A DNA stretch of 33,579 nucleotides from Micromonospora echinofusca (lineage in GTDB: Bacteria > Actinomycetota > Actinomycetes > Mycobacteriales > Micromonosporaceae): contig NZ_WVUH01000029.1 of assembly GCF_017614955.1 (NCBI RefSeq), forward strand, positions 1 through 33,579, read 5' to 3'. The notes below the pieces were generated by a model that was not told the origin of the DNA, searched no databases, and saw only the letters and a list, made by a program, of their open reading frames with translations. A program made the position numbers and the translations under genes. Of the stretch, positions 1 to 8,415 are shown in pieces. Each line of letters begins with the position of its first letter. Positions within the stretch are counted from its first letter, which is position 1.

Positions 1-554
1 CCACCGTCGGCCCCGACGGCCGGCTCTGGGCCGGCACCGTGCACCGGACCCGACCCGGCACGGCCGCCCTCTGGTCCCTCGACACCACCGGACAGCTCAC
101 CCGCCACTGGACCGGCCTCACCCACGGCAACGGCATCGCGTTCAGCCCCACCGGCGACACGATGTACGTGGTCGACAGCGGGCCCGGCGTGCTGCTGTGC
201 GCCCACGTCGACCCGGTCACCGGACCGGACCGGCCCCGGGTGCTCGCCCGCCTCGACCGTGCCGACGGCATCCCCGACGGCCTCTGCGTCGACGCCGACG
301 GCGACCTGTGGCTGGCGGTCTGGGGTGCCGGCTGCCTGCTGCGGCTACGTCCCGACGGCACCCCGGTCGGCCGGGTCGACCTGCCCGAGCGCAACGTCAC
401 CTCCGGCGCCTTCGTCGGGCCCCTGCTGGCGGTCACCACGGCCGCCGACGACGTGGACCCCACCGGCCCCGGCGGGTCGGTCCACCTGCTCGACGTGGGC
501 CGCCGGGGCCTGCCCGTCCACTCCTACCCCCTTCCGGAGGTCACCGGTGCGTGA
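1..554 (+). CDS. SMP-30/gluconolactonase-family protein, C-terminal part (5' end outside window)
   Basis: The reading frame is open from the first complete codon at position 3, so the gene begins upstream of the window; about 183 residues are visible. The motifs DGRLWAGT, GNGIAFSPTGDTMYVVDS and DGIPDGLCVDADGDLWLA are typical of the SMP-30 six-bladed propeller, whose Asn and Asp residues bind a divalent metal. Family members hydrolyse sugar lactones to aldonic acids in the cytoplasm. The last codons overlap the GTG start of the next gene by 8 bases, so it is the first visible member of a six-gene operon. A lactonase role in oxidative sugar breakdown is inferred from the dehydrogenases and FAH hydrolase that follow. 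The exact sugar is not determinable. Confidence 0.85.
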   Translation, partial: TVGPDGRLWAGTVHRTRPGTAALWSLDTTGQLTRHWTGLTHGNGIAFSPTGDTMYVVDSGPGVLLCAHVDPVTGPDRPRVLARLDRADGIPDGLCVDADGDLWLAVWGAGCLLRLRPDGTPVGRVDLPERNVTSGAFVGPLLAVTTAADDVDPTGPGGSVHLLDVGRRGLPVHSYPLPEVTGA

Positions 555-1596
555 GCTGTCCCAGGTCTGGATAACCGGACCGCACACCGTCGAGGTGCGC
601 CGGGTCCCGCCGCCCGAACCCGCCCCGGGGGAGGTGCTGGTGTCCACCGCGTACGCCGGCATCTGCGGCTCCGACCTGCACACCCTGCACCGCGGGCACC
701 CGTGGCTGCCGTACCCGATCCCACCCGGCCACGAGGCGTCCGGCGTGGTCGCCGCGACCGGCCCGGACGTCGACGGGTACGCCCCCGGCGACCGGGTCTA
801 CCTGCGCCCGGCGATCGCCTGCGAACAGTGCTTCTACTGCCGACGCGGACGGCAGAACCTCTGCGAACACCTCATCGGAGTGGGCTCCCACCGGCCCGGG
901 GCGTTCGCCGACGCGTTCACCGTCCCGGTGGCCGCCCTCGCCCCGGTACCGGCCGGAGCCGACCTGGCCGCCGCCGCGATGATCGAACCCCTGGCCACCT
1001 CGGTGCACGCCGTCGGCCTGGCCGGCGGCTCCCTCGCCGGGGCCACGGTGGCCGTGCTCGGCGGCGGCACCATCGGCCTGTGCACCCTGCTCGCCGCCCG
1101 CGCGGCCGGCGCGGACGCGGTGGTGGTGACCGATCCGGTACCCGGCAAACGGGCCCTCGCCGTGGAACTCGGCGCGACAGCCGCACTGGACCCGGCTGCG
1201 GCGAGCCTGCCCGACGACGTCCGCGCCGCCCTCGCCGGTCGACCGGACCTGGTCCTCGACTGCGTCGCCAGCGCCGCCACCCTCGGCGTCGCCCTCGACC
1301 TCGCGGTACGCGGCGGCACGGTCGTCGTCGTCGGGGTCGGCCACGGCCCGCTCACCCTCGCCATCGAAACCCTCCAGGACCAGGAGGTACGCCTCGCCGG
1401 CTCGGCGATGTACCTGCCGGCCGACTTCACCACCGCCGAACGACTCGTCGCCACCGGCACCCCGGTCACCCGACTGGTCACCGCGGTCCACCCCCTGGCC
1501 GACGCGGCCGACGCCCTGCGCGCCGCCGCCACCGGAACCGAAATCAAGATCCACCTGGCCGGCCCGGCTGCCGACCCGTCCACCGGAGCACCCTGA
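547..1596 (+). CDS. Zinc-dependent medium-chain alcohol/sugar dehydrogenase (first of three)
   Basis: This is a 349-residue medium-chain dehydrogenase of the sorbitol/threonine dehydrogenase type. The GTG start at 547 is chosen because a GGAGG at 535-539 lies 7 bases upstream and the protein then starts at the usual place; the open frame upstream belongs to the previous gene's shadow. Catalytic zinc ligands appear as Cys40, His62 and Glu63 (GHE). Structural zinc ligands are Cys92, Cys95, Cys98 and Cys106. A Rossmann motif GGGTIG lies near residue 175. It probably oxidises a polyol, sugar or sugar acid with NAD(P). The start overlaps the preceding gene and the stop overlaps the next ATG (ATGA), implying translational coupling. 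Substrate unknown. Confidence 0.9.
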   Translation: MRELSQVWITGPHTVEVRRVPPPEPAPGEVLVSTAYAGICGSDLHTLHRGHPWLPYPIPPGHEASGVVAATGPDVDGYAPGDRVYLRPAIACEQCFYCRRGRQNLCEHLIGVGSHRPGAFADAFTVPVAALAPVPAGADLAAAAMIEPLATSVHAVGLAGGSLAGATVAVLGGGTIGLCTLLAARAAGADAVVVTDPVPGKRALAVELGATAALDPAAASLPDDVRAALAGRPDLVLDCVASAATLGVALDLAVRGGTVVVVGVGHGPLTLAIETLQDQEVRLAGSAMYLPADFTTAERLVATGTPVTRLVTAVHPLADAADALRAAATGTEIKIHLAGPAADPSTGAP

Positions 1597-2690
1597 TGCG
1601 CGTCCCCACCCCGGTCTTCTTCGCCCCCGGCACACCGCACCGCGTCGTCGACCTCGACGTGGCCGAACCCCACGCCGGTGAGGTCCGGGTCCGGATGGCC
1701 GCCTCCGGCGTCTGCCACAGCTGCCTGTACGCCATGGACGGCCACCACGCCGGCATCCCCATCCCCATCGTGCTCGGCGACGAGGGCGCCGGGGTGGTCG
1801 AGTCGGTCGGCCCCGGCGTGACCTCCGTACGCCCCGGTGACCACGTCGTCGTCTCCTGGGCCCCCGGCTGCGCCACCTGCCGCACCTGCCGACAGGGCGC
1901 ACCGGCCCTGTGCACCCGGCAGCCACCGCTGGGCCGGATGGCCGACGGGCACACCCGGTTCCGGCTCGACGGCGACGAGGTCTTCCACTACGGACCGGCC
2001 ACCAACGCCCCGTTGACCGTGCTCAGCGAACGGTCCGTGGTCCCGGTCGACCCGACGATCCCCCTCGACCTGGCCGCGCTGATCGGCTGCGCCGTCGCCA
2101 CCGGCGTCGGGGCGGTCCGCAGCACCGCCCGGGTCCGGCTCGGCGACCGGGTCGCCGTGGTCGGCTGCGGGGGCGTCGGGATCAGCGCCCTGCACGCCGC
2201 CGCCCTGGCCGGGGCGTACCCGGTGGTCGCGGTCGACGTGGTGCCCGACAAGTTCCCCGCCCTCCTGGCCATGGGCGCGACCCACTGCGTCGACGCCCGC
2301 CAACCCGACGCGGCGGCGCAGATCCGGGACCTGACCGGCGGTGGCACCGACCACACCTTCGTCACCACCAGCGCCGCCACCGCGTTCCCGCTCGCCATGG
2401 AGAGTCTCGCGTCCCGGGGCACCGCCGTACTGATCGCCGGCTACCCCGACCACACCACGCTGTCGTTCGACCCCGGCCACCTGCTCAACGGGGAACGCCG
2501 GATCATCGCCGCCAAGTACGGCTCGACCAATCCGCCGGTCGACTTTCCCGACCTGGTCGACCTCTACCTCGTCGGCCGGCTCCGCCTGGCCGACCTGGTC
2601 TCCGGGCGCTGGCCGGCCGACCGGATCGACGACGCGTACGACGCGCTCCGCTCCGGCCGGGCCACCCGTGGCCTGATCGTCTTCGACTGA
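1596..2690 (+). CDS. Zinc-dependent alcohol dehydrogenase, class III-like (second of three), with GDE zinc motif
   Basis: The protein has 364 residues and starts with an ATG overlapping the previous stop. It resembles class III and NDMA/mycothiol-type zinc dehydrogenases more than its two neighbours: the N-terminal domain reads GVCHS at residues 38-42, and the cofactor motif is GCGGVG. Structural zinc cysteines 92, 95, 98 and 106 are all present. The usual GHE around residues 61-63 is GDE here, so the second catalytic zinc ligand is Asp62 and not His. Whether this reflects a subfamily feature or altered zinc chemistry cannot be told from sequence alone. It likely oxidises an alcohol or aldehyde intermediate of the same pathway. 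Confident on family, not on substrate. Confidence 0.88.
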   Translation: MRVPTPVFFAPGTPHRVVDLDVAEPHAGEVRVRMAASGVCHSCLYAMDGHHAGIPIPIVLGDEGAGVVESVGPGVTSVRPGDHVVVSWAPGCATCRTCRQGAPALCTRQPPLGRMADGHTRFRLDGDEVFHYGPATNAPLTVLSERSVVPVDPTIPLDLAALIGCAVATGVGAVRSTARVRLGDRVAVVGCGGVGISALHAAALAGAYPVVAVDVVPDKFPALLAMGATHCVDARQPDAAAQIRDLTGGGTDHTFVTTSAATAFPLAMESLASRGTAVLIAGYPDHTTLSFDPGHLLNGERRIIAAKYGSTNPPVDFPDLVDLYLVGRLRLADLVSGRWPADRIDDAYDALRSGRATRGLIVFD

Positions 2691-2703
2691 AAGGGGAACA
2701 CCC

Positions 2704-3702
2704 ATGCGCGCGGTGGTGCTCGACGGCCCCGGTCAACTTGCGGCGGAACGGGTCGACGACCCGACGCCCACCCCGGACGGGGTGGTCGTCGCCGTCCGGG
2801 ACTGCGGTATCTGCGGCACCGACCTGCATTTGGTCGACGGTGACCTGGGCACCGACCGGTTCCCGCTGGTGCCCGGCCACGAACCGTGGGGCGAGGTGGT
2901 GGCCGTCGGCCGCGACGTCACCGGGTACCCCGTCGGCACCCTGGTCGCCGTCGACCCGTCCCTGCACTGCGGACGGTGCGACCCGTGCCGACGCGGACAC
3001 GGCAACATGTGCCTGGCCTGGGGAGCCGTCGGCGCCACCCGGCCCGGCGCGTGGGCCGAGTACACGGCCGTCCCGGCGGCCAACCTGTACCGCCTCGACG
3101 AGTCGTTCCCCCTCGCCGCCGCCCCGCTGGCCGAACCGGTCGCGTGCGCCGTGCGGGGGCTGCACCGGCTGGCCCCCCGCCCCGACGAACCGGCGGTCGT
3201 CTTCGGCGCGGGAACGATGGGCCTGATCCTGGCGATCCTGCTCGACGCGCGCGGCGTCGGGCCGGTGACCCTGGTCGACACCAACCCGGCCCGCCGCGAA
3301 CTGGCCGCCCGACTGACCGGCGCCCGGGTCACCGACCCCGACGGGGTGGCCGGGCACCGGGTGCCCTGGGTGATCGAGGCCACCGGCAGTCCGTCCGCCT
3401 TCACCGCCGCACTGGACTGCGTCGCCCGCGCCGGCCACCTGCTCGTCTTCGGGGTGGCCGCGCCGGAGGCGACCGCCGGGGTGTCGCCGTACCGGATCTA
3501 CGCCGACGAACTGACCATCCTCGGCTCGATGGCGATCCTGCGTAGCTTCCCGGCCGCCGTCGACACCCTCCGGCGGCACGCCGACCGGCTGGCACCCCTG
3601 GTCACCGACCGGTTCCCGCTGGCCGACGTGGCCGCCGCCCTCGCCCTGGTGCGCTCGGGCCGGACGGTGAAGACCCTGCTCACCCCGGGGCTCGGCGGAT
3701 GA
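2704..3702 (+). CDS. Zinc-dependent medium-chain dehydrogenase (third of three)
   Basis: The protein has 332 residues, starting at ATG 2704 after an AAAGGGGA ribosome-binding site and a 13-base gap. Catalytic zinc ligands are Cys37, His59 and Glu60 (GHE). Structural ligands are Cys89, Cys92, Cys95 and Cys103. The nucleotide-binding motif is GAGTMG. It is of the threonine/polyol dehydrogenase type and distinct in sequence from the two dehydrogenases before it, so it is not a recent tandem duplicate. Its stop overlaps the next ATG by 4 bases. It presumably oxidises a hydroxyl group of a sugar or sugar acid in the same route. The substrate is not recognisable. Confidence 0.9.
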   Translation: MRAVVLDGPGQLAAERVDDPTPTPDGVVVAVRDCGICGTDLHLVDGDLGTDRFPLVPGHEPWGEVVAVGRDVTGYPVGTLVAVDPSLHCGRCDPCRRGHGNMCLAWGAVGATRPGAWAEYTAVPAANLYRLDESFPLAAAPLAEPVACAVRGLHRLAPRPDEPAVVFGAGTMGLILAILLDARGVGPVTLVDTNPARRELAARLTGARVTDPDGVAGHRVPWVIEATGSPSAFTAALDCVARAGHLLVFGVAAPEATAGVSPYRIYADELTILGSMAILRSFPAAVDTLRRHADRLAPLVTDRFPLADVAAALALVRSGRTVKTLLTPGLGG

Positions 3703-4448
3703 GCCGGCGGATCCTGGTGACCGGGGCCCGGCGCGGCATCGGCGCCGCCCTCGCGGTCGGACTACCCGATCCGGGGGACACCGTCGTGCTGCACCACCTC
3801 GGCGCACCGCACGAGACCCCGGAGATCGACGCGGTGGCCCGACGCTGCCGGGACGCCGGGATCGAACCGGTCGTGGTCACCGCCGACCTGGCCACCCCGG
3901 CCGGCGCGGTGGCCCTCGCGGACCGGGCCGGCCCGGTCGACGTCCTGGTCAACAACGCGGCCCGGGCGTCCAACGTGACCGTCGACGCGCTGACCGTACC
4001 GGAGTGGACCGACACGTTCGCGGTGAACGTCACCGCGCCGATGCTGCTCGCGCAGGCCCTCGCCCCCGGGATGCGCACCCGCGAGGGTGGCCGGATCATC
4101 AACGTCACCTCGGCCACCGTCCGGCTCGGCGGCCCGTCCGGCCCGGCGTACGTGGCCAGCAAGGCCGCCCTGGTCGGGTTGACCCGCGCGCTCGCCCGCG
4201 CGTACGGGCCGGACGGCACCACCGTGAACGCGATCTCGCCCGGCGCCATCCGCACCGAGAGCGAGGCGGAACTGGCCGCCGGGCGCAGCCCCGACGAGAT
4301 CGACGCCGAGGTGTACCAACGGCAGGCGCTGCTCCGCCGGCTCACCCCCGGGGACCTGGTGGCCACCGCCCGCTGGCTGGCGTCACCGGGCGCCGCCGCG
4401 GTGACCGGCCAGGTGGTCGAGGTCGGCGGCGGACTGGTGTACCGGTGA
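3699..4448 (+). CDS. Short-chain dehydrogenase/reductase (SDR), classical type
   Basis: This is a 249-residue classical SDR. The cofactor motif TGARRGIG spans residues 8-15, NNAA is at 85-88, and the catalytic triad is Ser138, Tyr151 and Lys155 in the YxxxK arrangement. The ATG overlaps the previous stop. Known relatives beside FAH-family hydrolases include 2-keto-3-deoxy-L-fuconate and L-rhamnonate 4-dehydrogenases, which make the 2,4-diketo acid that the hydrolase cleaves. The following gene is such a hydrolase, so that role is a reasonable inference. A generic 3-oxoacyl-ACP reductase-like function cannot be excluded from the sequence alone. Confidence 0.88.
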   Translation: MSRRILVTGARRGIGAALAVGLPDPGDTVVLHHLGAPHETPEIDAVARRCRDAGIEPVVVTADLATPAGAVALADRAGPVDVLVNNAARASNVTVDALTVPEWTDTFAVNVTAPMLLAQALAPGMRTREGGRIINVTSATVRLGGPSGPAYVASKAALVGLTRALARAYGPDGTTVNAISPGAIRTESEAELAAGRSPDEIDAEVYQRQALLRRLTPGDLVATARWLASPGAAAVTGQVVEVGGGLVYR

Positions 4449-4482
4449 CCCCCACCGGCGATCCCACGCGAAGGAGACACAG

Positions 4483-5346
4483 GTGAAACTGATGCGGGTC
4501 GGACCGGCCGGCGCCGAACGGCCGGTACTGCTCGACCGGAACGGACACCACCACGATTTACGGCCGGTGACCGCCGACATCGACGGCGGGTTCCTCGCCG
4601 ACGGGCTGCCCCGGGCGCGGGCCGCGCTCGCCGCCGGGGCACTGCCGCGCAGCTCCGTGGCCGGGCAGCGGATCGGACCGCCGGTCGCCCGCCCCGGCGC
4701 GGTGCTCTGCGTCGGCCAGAACTACGCCGCGCACGCCGCCGAGTCCGGGGCGGCGCCACCGGACACCCCGATCCTGTTCTACAAGGCCCCGAACACCGTG
4801 GTCGGACCGTACGACGACATCCTGCTGCCGCACCGGTCGACGCGTACCGACTGGGAGGTCGAACTCGGCGTGGTCATCGGCCGGCGGGCCCGCTACCTCC
4901 GCTCGCCCGACGTGGCCCTGGCCCACGTCGCCGGGTACGTGCTGAGCAACGACGTCTCCGAACGGGACTTCCAACTGGCCGAGTCGGGTGGACAGTGGTC
5001 CAAGGGCAAGTCCTGCGAGACGTTCAACCCGCTGGGACCGTGGCTGGTCACCCCGGACGAGATCGCCGACCCGCAACGGCTGGGCCTGCGCTCCTGGGTC
5101 AACGGGGAGGCCCGCCAGGACTCCCGCACCGCCGACATGATCTTCACGGTGGCGTTCCTGGTCTGGCACCTGAGCCAGTACACGGTCCTGGAGCCCGGCG
5201 ACCTGATCAACACCGGTACCCCCGAAGGGGTGGCACTGTCCGGCCGGTTCCCGTACCTCGCCCCCGGCGACGTGGTGACCCTGGAGATCGACGGCCTCGG
5301 CCAGCAACGCTCCACCTGCCGACCGGCCGACCCGGACACCCGGTGA
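4483..5346 (+). CDS. Fumarylacetoacetate hydrolase (FAH) family protein, possible 2,4-diketo-3-deoxy-sugar-acid hydrolase
   Basis: The protein has 287 residues with a GTG start, preceded by AAGGAG at 4471-4476 with 6 bases spacing. The FAH fold is shown by VGQNYAAHAAE (residues 77-87), the metal ligands Glu125, Glu127 and Asp157, and the SKGKSCETFNPLGPW segment that forms the substrate lid and Lys region. The TGTPEGVALS motif lies near the C-terminus. Family members cleave a C-C bond in 2,4-diketo acids or open acylpyruvates. As the last operon gene, after a lactonase, dehydrogenases and an SDR, it most likely releases pyruvate plus a hydroxy acid from a deoxysugar acid. Ureidoglycolate-lyase-like or acylpyruvase activities are alternatives. 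The gene converges on a regulator 84 bases downstream; that gap holds only a weak short hairpin at 5411-5423. Confidence 0.88.
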   Translation: MKLMRVGPAGAERPVLLDRNGHHHDLRPVTADIDGGFLADGLPRARAALAAGALPRSSVAGQRIGPPVARPGAVLCVGQNYAAHAAESGAAPPDTPILFYKAPNTVVGPYDDILLPHRSTRTDWEVELGVVIGRRARYLRSPDVALAHVAGYVLSNDVSERDFQLAESGGQWSKGKSCETFNPLGPWLVTPDEIADPQRLGLRSWVNGEARQDSRTADMIFTVAFLVWHLSQYTVLEPGDLINTGTPEGVALSGRFPYLAPGDVVTLEIDGLGQQRSTCRPADPDTR

Positions 5347-5430
5347 CCGACTCCGCCGCCCGGATCGACGCGCGTCCGCACCTCCCGTCCGCTCCCGTCT
5401 TGACCGGAAGCGCCCTGCGGGCGGGACTGC

Positions 5431-6087
5431 TCAGCCACCCGTCACCAGCCTGTTCTCCCAGGCCCACGCGGCGATCTCGGTACGGTTGCGCAGCAGCAAC
5501 TTGACCTGGACGTTGGCCACGTGCGCCTTCACCGTGCTCAACGAGATGAACAGCTCCTGCGCGATCTCCTGGTTGGTACGCCCCCGGGCGATGCACCGGA
5601 CCAGTTCGATCTCCCGATCGGTCAGCGGTACGGCGGGCCGGCGCGGCGACGGCGGCGCGACCGGCCCGAACCGCTTCAGCAGCCGCATCGTGACCGACGG
5701 CGAGACCATCGCGCCACCGGCGTGCGCGGCCCGCACCGCCTCGGCGAGCAGGGCCGGCCCCGAGTCCTTCAGGATGAACCCGACCGCCCCCGCCCGCAGC
5801 GCGTCGTGCACGTACTCATCCAGGTCGAAGGTCGTGATGATCACCACCCGCAGGGGGTGGTGCGCGGTGGGACCGGCGAGCGCGCGGGTCACGGCGATGC
5901 CGTCCAACCGTGGCATCTGGATGTCGACCAGGCAGACGTCCGGGCGGAGTTCCCGGGCGAGAGCGATCGCCTCCGGGCCGTCCGCGGCCTCCGCCACCAC
6001 CGTGATGTCCGGCTGGCTCTCCAACAGCAGCCGCAGACCCCGGCGGACGATCGCCTGGTCCTCGGCGACCAGTACCCGGATGGTCAT
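5431..6087 (-). CDS. NarL/LuxR-family response regulator
   Basis: The protein has 218 residues. The N-terminal receiver domain has acidic Glu9 and Asp10, phospho-acceptor Asp55 in LVDIQMP and the conserved Lys in FILKDSG. The C-terminal LuxR-type helix-turn-helix contains LTDREIELV and TNQEIAQELFISLSTVKAHV. Its ATG overlaps the stop of the kinase gene by 4 bases, so the pair is translationally coupled and certainly cognate. It presumably dimerises on phosphorylation and activates transcription. Targets are unknown, but the co-transcribed DUF418 membrane protein suggests an envelope stimulus. The stop faces the FAH gene convergently. Confidence 0.95.
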   Translation of the reverse strand: MTIRVLVAEDQAIVRRGLRLLLESQPDITVVAEAADGPEAIALARELRPDVCLVDIQMPRLDGIAVTRALAGPTAHHPLRVVIITTFDLDEYVHDALRAGAVGFILKDSGPALLAEAVRAAHAGGAMVSPSVTMRLLKRFGPVAPPSPRRPAVPLTDREIELVRCIARGRTNQEIAQELFISLSTVKAHVANVQVKLLLRNRTEIAAWAWENRLVTGG

Positions 6088-7241
6088 GACACCACCGGCG
6101 TAGGGATGCGCACCTCGACGGTCCAGCCGTTGGGGGTACCCGGCCCGGCGCTCAGCTCCCCGCCGAGGCCGGTCGCCCGCTCCCGCATCCCGAGCAGACC
6201 GTGGCCGGGCCGCCCGCCGGACACACCGGGGTGCCCGTCGTCGACGACACGCAGCCGGACGGTGCGCCCGTCGTGGGCCAGCGTCACGGTGACGGTACGG
6301 GCGTCGCGCGCATGCCGGGCCACGTTGCTCAGCGCCTCCTGCACGATCCGGTAGATGCCGACGTGGACCTCCGGTGGCCAGCCGGCCGGCACGGGCCCGT
6401 CGGGCAGGTCGAGCCGCGCGCGGGCGCCGGGCAGCGGGAAACGGTCCACCAACTCGGCCAGGGCAGCCGACCCGGGCGTCACCACCGGCTCGTCGTCCCG
6501 CAGCAGCCGCACCACCTGCCGTAGGGAGGCCAGCGCCCCCGCCCCCGCAGTCTCGATCCCGGTCAGAGCCGCCCGGGTCGCGGCCGGGTCGGCGGCGCCG
6601 TCGAGCTGCGCCACCTGGGCCTGAATGATCAGACCGGTCAGGTGGTGGGCCGCGACGTCGTGCAGGTCACGGGCCAGAGCCAGCCGCTCGGCCCGCCGTA
6701 CCCGGTCGATTGTCACCCGCCGACGCGAGTCACCGAACCGGCGCCACAGACCCACCGTGACCGCGACAAGCCATCCGACGACCATGACCAGCGTCGCCGT
6801 GCGCGCGTTCGGGATGTCCCGGGCCAGGTAGGTCGCGTACCGCTCGACGGTGCCGACGGCGACCACTCCCGAGCCGACGGCGACCGCGACGGCACCGGCC
6901 GGAGACAGGAACCGCACCGTGGAAGCGACCACCACCAGCAGCGCCAGACAGGCGATCGGCGCCGGCTGCCCCTGCTGGTCGGTCCGCCAGTCGATCAGCT
7001 CGGCAACCGCGCACAGCACGATCGCGGCGACCGCCGCCCGGGCCGGGTACCGGCGCCGCAGCAGCGCGGCCCCGCACACCGCCGCCGTGCACAGTACGAA
7101 TGCCGCACCCACCGGCCAGGCCGGGTGACGGCTCGACACGACCGCCACCTCGAGGGTGAAACCGACGGTGAGCAGCACCGCGAACGCGGCGTCGACCAGC
7201 GTGCCCACGGTGACTGCCCGGCGCGGGCCGGCGAAGGTCAT
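6084..7241 (-). CDS. NarL-type sensor histidine kinase (HisKA_3), membrane-bound
   Basis: The protein has about 385 residues. Five or six hydrophobic helices fill residues 10-165 with no sizeable extracytoplasmic domain. Then come the HisKA_3 dimerisation helix with phospho-accepting His194 in ARDLHDVAAHHL and a HATPase domain with the N box IVQEALSNVARH and G motifs DDGHPGVSG and GHGLLGMRERA. I chose ATG 7241 because it overlaps the upstream stop as ATGA, as the next pair does. ATG 7253, with GGAG five bases ahead, is a good alternative and adds four residues. The sensor is of the intramembrane-sensing kind, so the stimulus may be membrane stress or a partner protein such as the coupled DUF418 product. 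Confidence 0.93.
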   Translation of the reverse strand: MTFAGPRRAVTVGTLVDAAFAVLLTVGFTLEVAVVSSRHPAWPVGAAFVLCTAAVCGAALLRRRYPARAAVAAIVLCAVAELIDWRTDQQGQPAPIACLALLVVVASTVRFLSPAGAVAVAVGSGVVAVGTVERYATYLARDIPNARTATLVMVVGWLVAVTVGLWRRFGDSRRRVTIDRVRRAERLALARDLHDVAAHHLTGLIIQAQVAQLDGAADPAATRAALTGIETAGAGALASLRQVVRLLRDDEPVVTPGSAALAELVDRFPLPGARARLDLPDGPVPAGWPPEVHVGIYRIVQEALSNVARHARDARTVTVTLAHDGRTVRLRVVDDGHPGVSGGRPGHGLLGMRERATGLGGELSAGPGTPNGWTVEVRIPTPVVS

Positions 7242-8332
7242 GGCGTATCCCATCCTCGCTCCGGAGCGGCACCGGGTCGTCGCGCACGTCGCAACGGCGG
7301 TCGCTGCCACCAGGTCACCCAACGCCACAACCATTCGACCGGCCCCTGCCGGCAGCGGCGCAGCCAGAGTACCGACCACCACCACTGCACCAGCAGGATC
7401 ACGGCGGCCACCGCGACCACCCCACCGACCGGCCAACGATCCGAACCACCGACCAGCTCGGCGATCACCAGCACCAGCACCGTCGCGGTCAGGTAGTTCG
7501 TCAACGCCATCCGTCCCAGCGGCCGGAAGGCAGCGGTCAACAGTCCCGCCACGCGGGTCCTGAGCAGCAGCACCATCGCGCACACGTAGACGCCGGCGGT
7601 CAGCAGACCGGCCGCCGGATAGGCGATCCTCGACACCGCGCCATCCGGATCGGACACCCCGGCCCGCACCTGGACCACCGTCGCGGGCACCGCCGCGAGC
7701 GCGAAGACCAACCCCAACACCGCGACGGTACGCGGAGCCGACTCGACCCGCGCGACCACCCCGTACCGGGTCAGTGCCGAACCGAGCAGGAACAGACCGG
7801 GCACCAGTGAGTACCAGCCCCCGAACACGGTCACCGACAACACGACGAGCACGCCGGCGGCGACCGCCACGACGCGCCGCGGCAACCACGTGGCGGGCAG
7901 CAGCACCACCAGGCCGAGCGTCGCGTAGACGGCGAGAACGTCACCCCTCCACAGCGCCAGGGCGTGGAACAGGCCCATGGCCAGCAGCGCCAGCAGTCGA
8001 CGCAGCAGCACCACCCGGGGGCGTCGGGACCGCCCGTGCGCCGACTCGGTCAGCAGGGCGAAGCCGACCCCGAACAACAACGAGAAGATCGGGAAGAACC
8101 GCTGGTCGACCAGCAGATGCAGCACCGTCGCCGCCGTCGTCTCCGGTAGCGGCCCGGCATCGGGCGTGTCGCCCTGGTGGGCGATCGGCTTCACGTTCGC
8201 CAGCAGGATGCCGCAGAGCGCGAAGCCCCGGAGCACGTCGAGCGCGACGACACGCTCCCGTACCGGGGCCACCGCAGGCCGGGGCGGGTCGGCGACGACG
8301 ACGTCGGTGTTTTCTGAACCGTGCCATGACAT
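7238..8332 (-). CDS. DUF418 domain-containing multipass membrane protein
   Basis: The protein has about 364 residues from ATG 8332; a GTG at 8374 would add 14 residues, and neither start has a strong ribosome-binding site. The N-terminal motif VVALDVLRGFALCGILLANV is the hallmark of the DUF418/YeiB family, followed by roughly ten hydrophobic segments. The C-terminal DUF418 part contains RPLGRMALTNYL and GPVEWLWR. Members resemble acyltransferase-3 membrane proteins, but their activity is not established. Its stop overlaps the ATG of the kinase, placing it as first gene of a DUF418-kinase-regulator operon. This suggests it affects signalling or is a membrane partner of the kinase. The specific function is unknown. 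Confidence 0.9.
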   Translation of the reverse strand: MSWHGSENTDVVVADPPRPAVAPVRERVVALDVLRGFALCGILLANVKPIAHQGDTPDAGPLPETTAATVLHLLVDQRFFPIFSLLFGVGFALLTESAHGRSRRPRVVLLRRLLALLAMGLFHALALWRGDVLAVYATLGLVVLLPATWLPRRVVAVAAGVLVVLSVTVFGGWYSLVPGLFLLGSALTRYGVVARVESAPRTVAVLGLVFALAAVPATVVQVRAGVSDPDGAVSRIAYPAAGLLTAGVYVCAMVLLLRTRVAGLLTAAFRPLGRMALTNYLTATVLVLVIAELVGGSDRWPVGGVVAVAAVILLVQWWWSVLWLRRCRQGPVEWLWRWVTWWQRPPLRRARRPGAAPERGWDTP

Positions 8333-8415
8333 GCCCACAGCCTGCGTGAACGGCAGCCCCGGCTCCTCGGCCACAAGTCCACCCCGACGCCCGAGCCGTC
8401 GTACTTTCGGCCATT

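Noticed and set aside
834..2705. 623-residue minus-strand frame across the dehydrogenase genes
   Set aside because: It is antisense to two clear zinc dehydrogenases and has no domain or ribosome-binding site.
5411..5423. Small hairpin CGCCC-TGC-GGGCG between the FAH gene and the regulator
   Set aside because: A five-base GC stem is expected often by chance here. I mention it only in the FAH entry.
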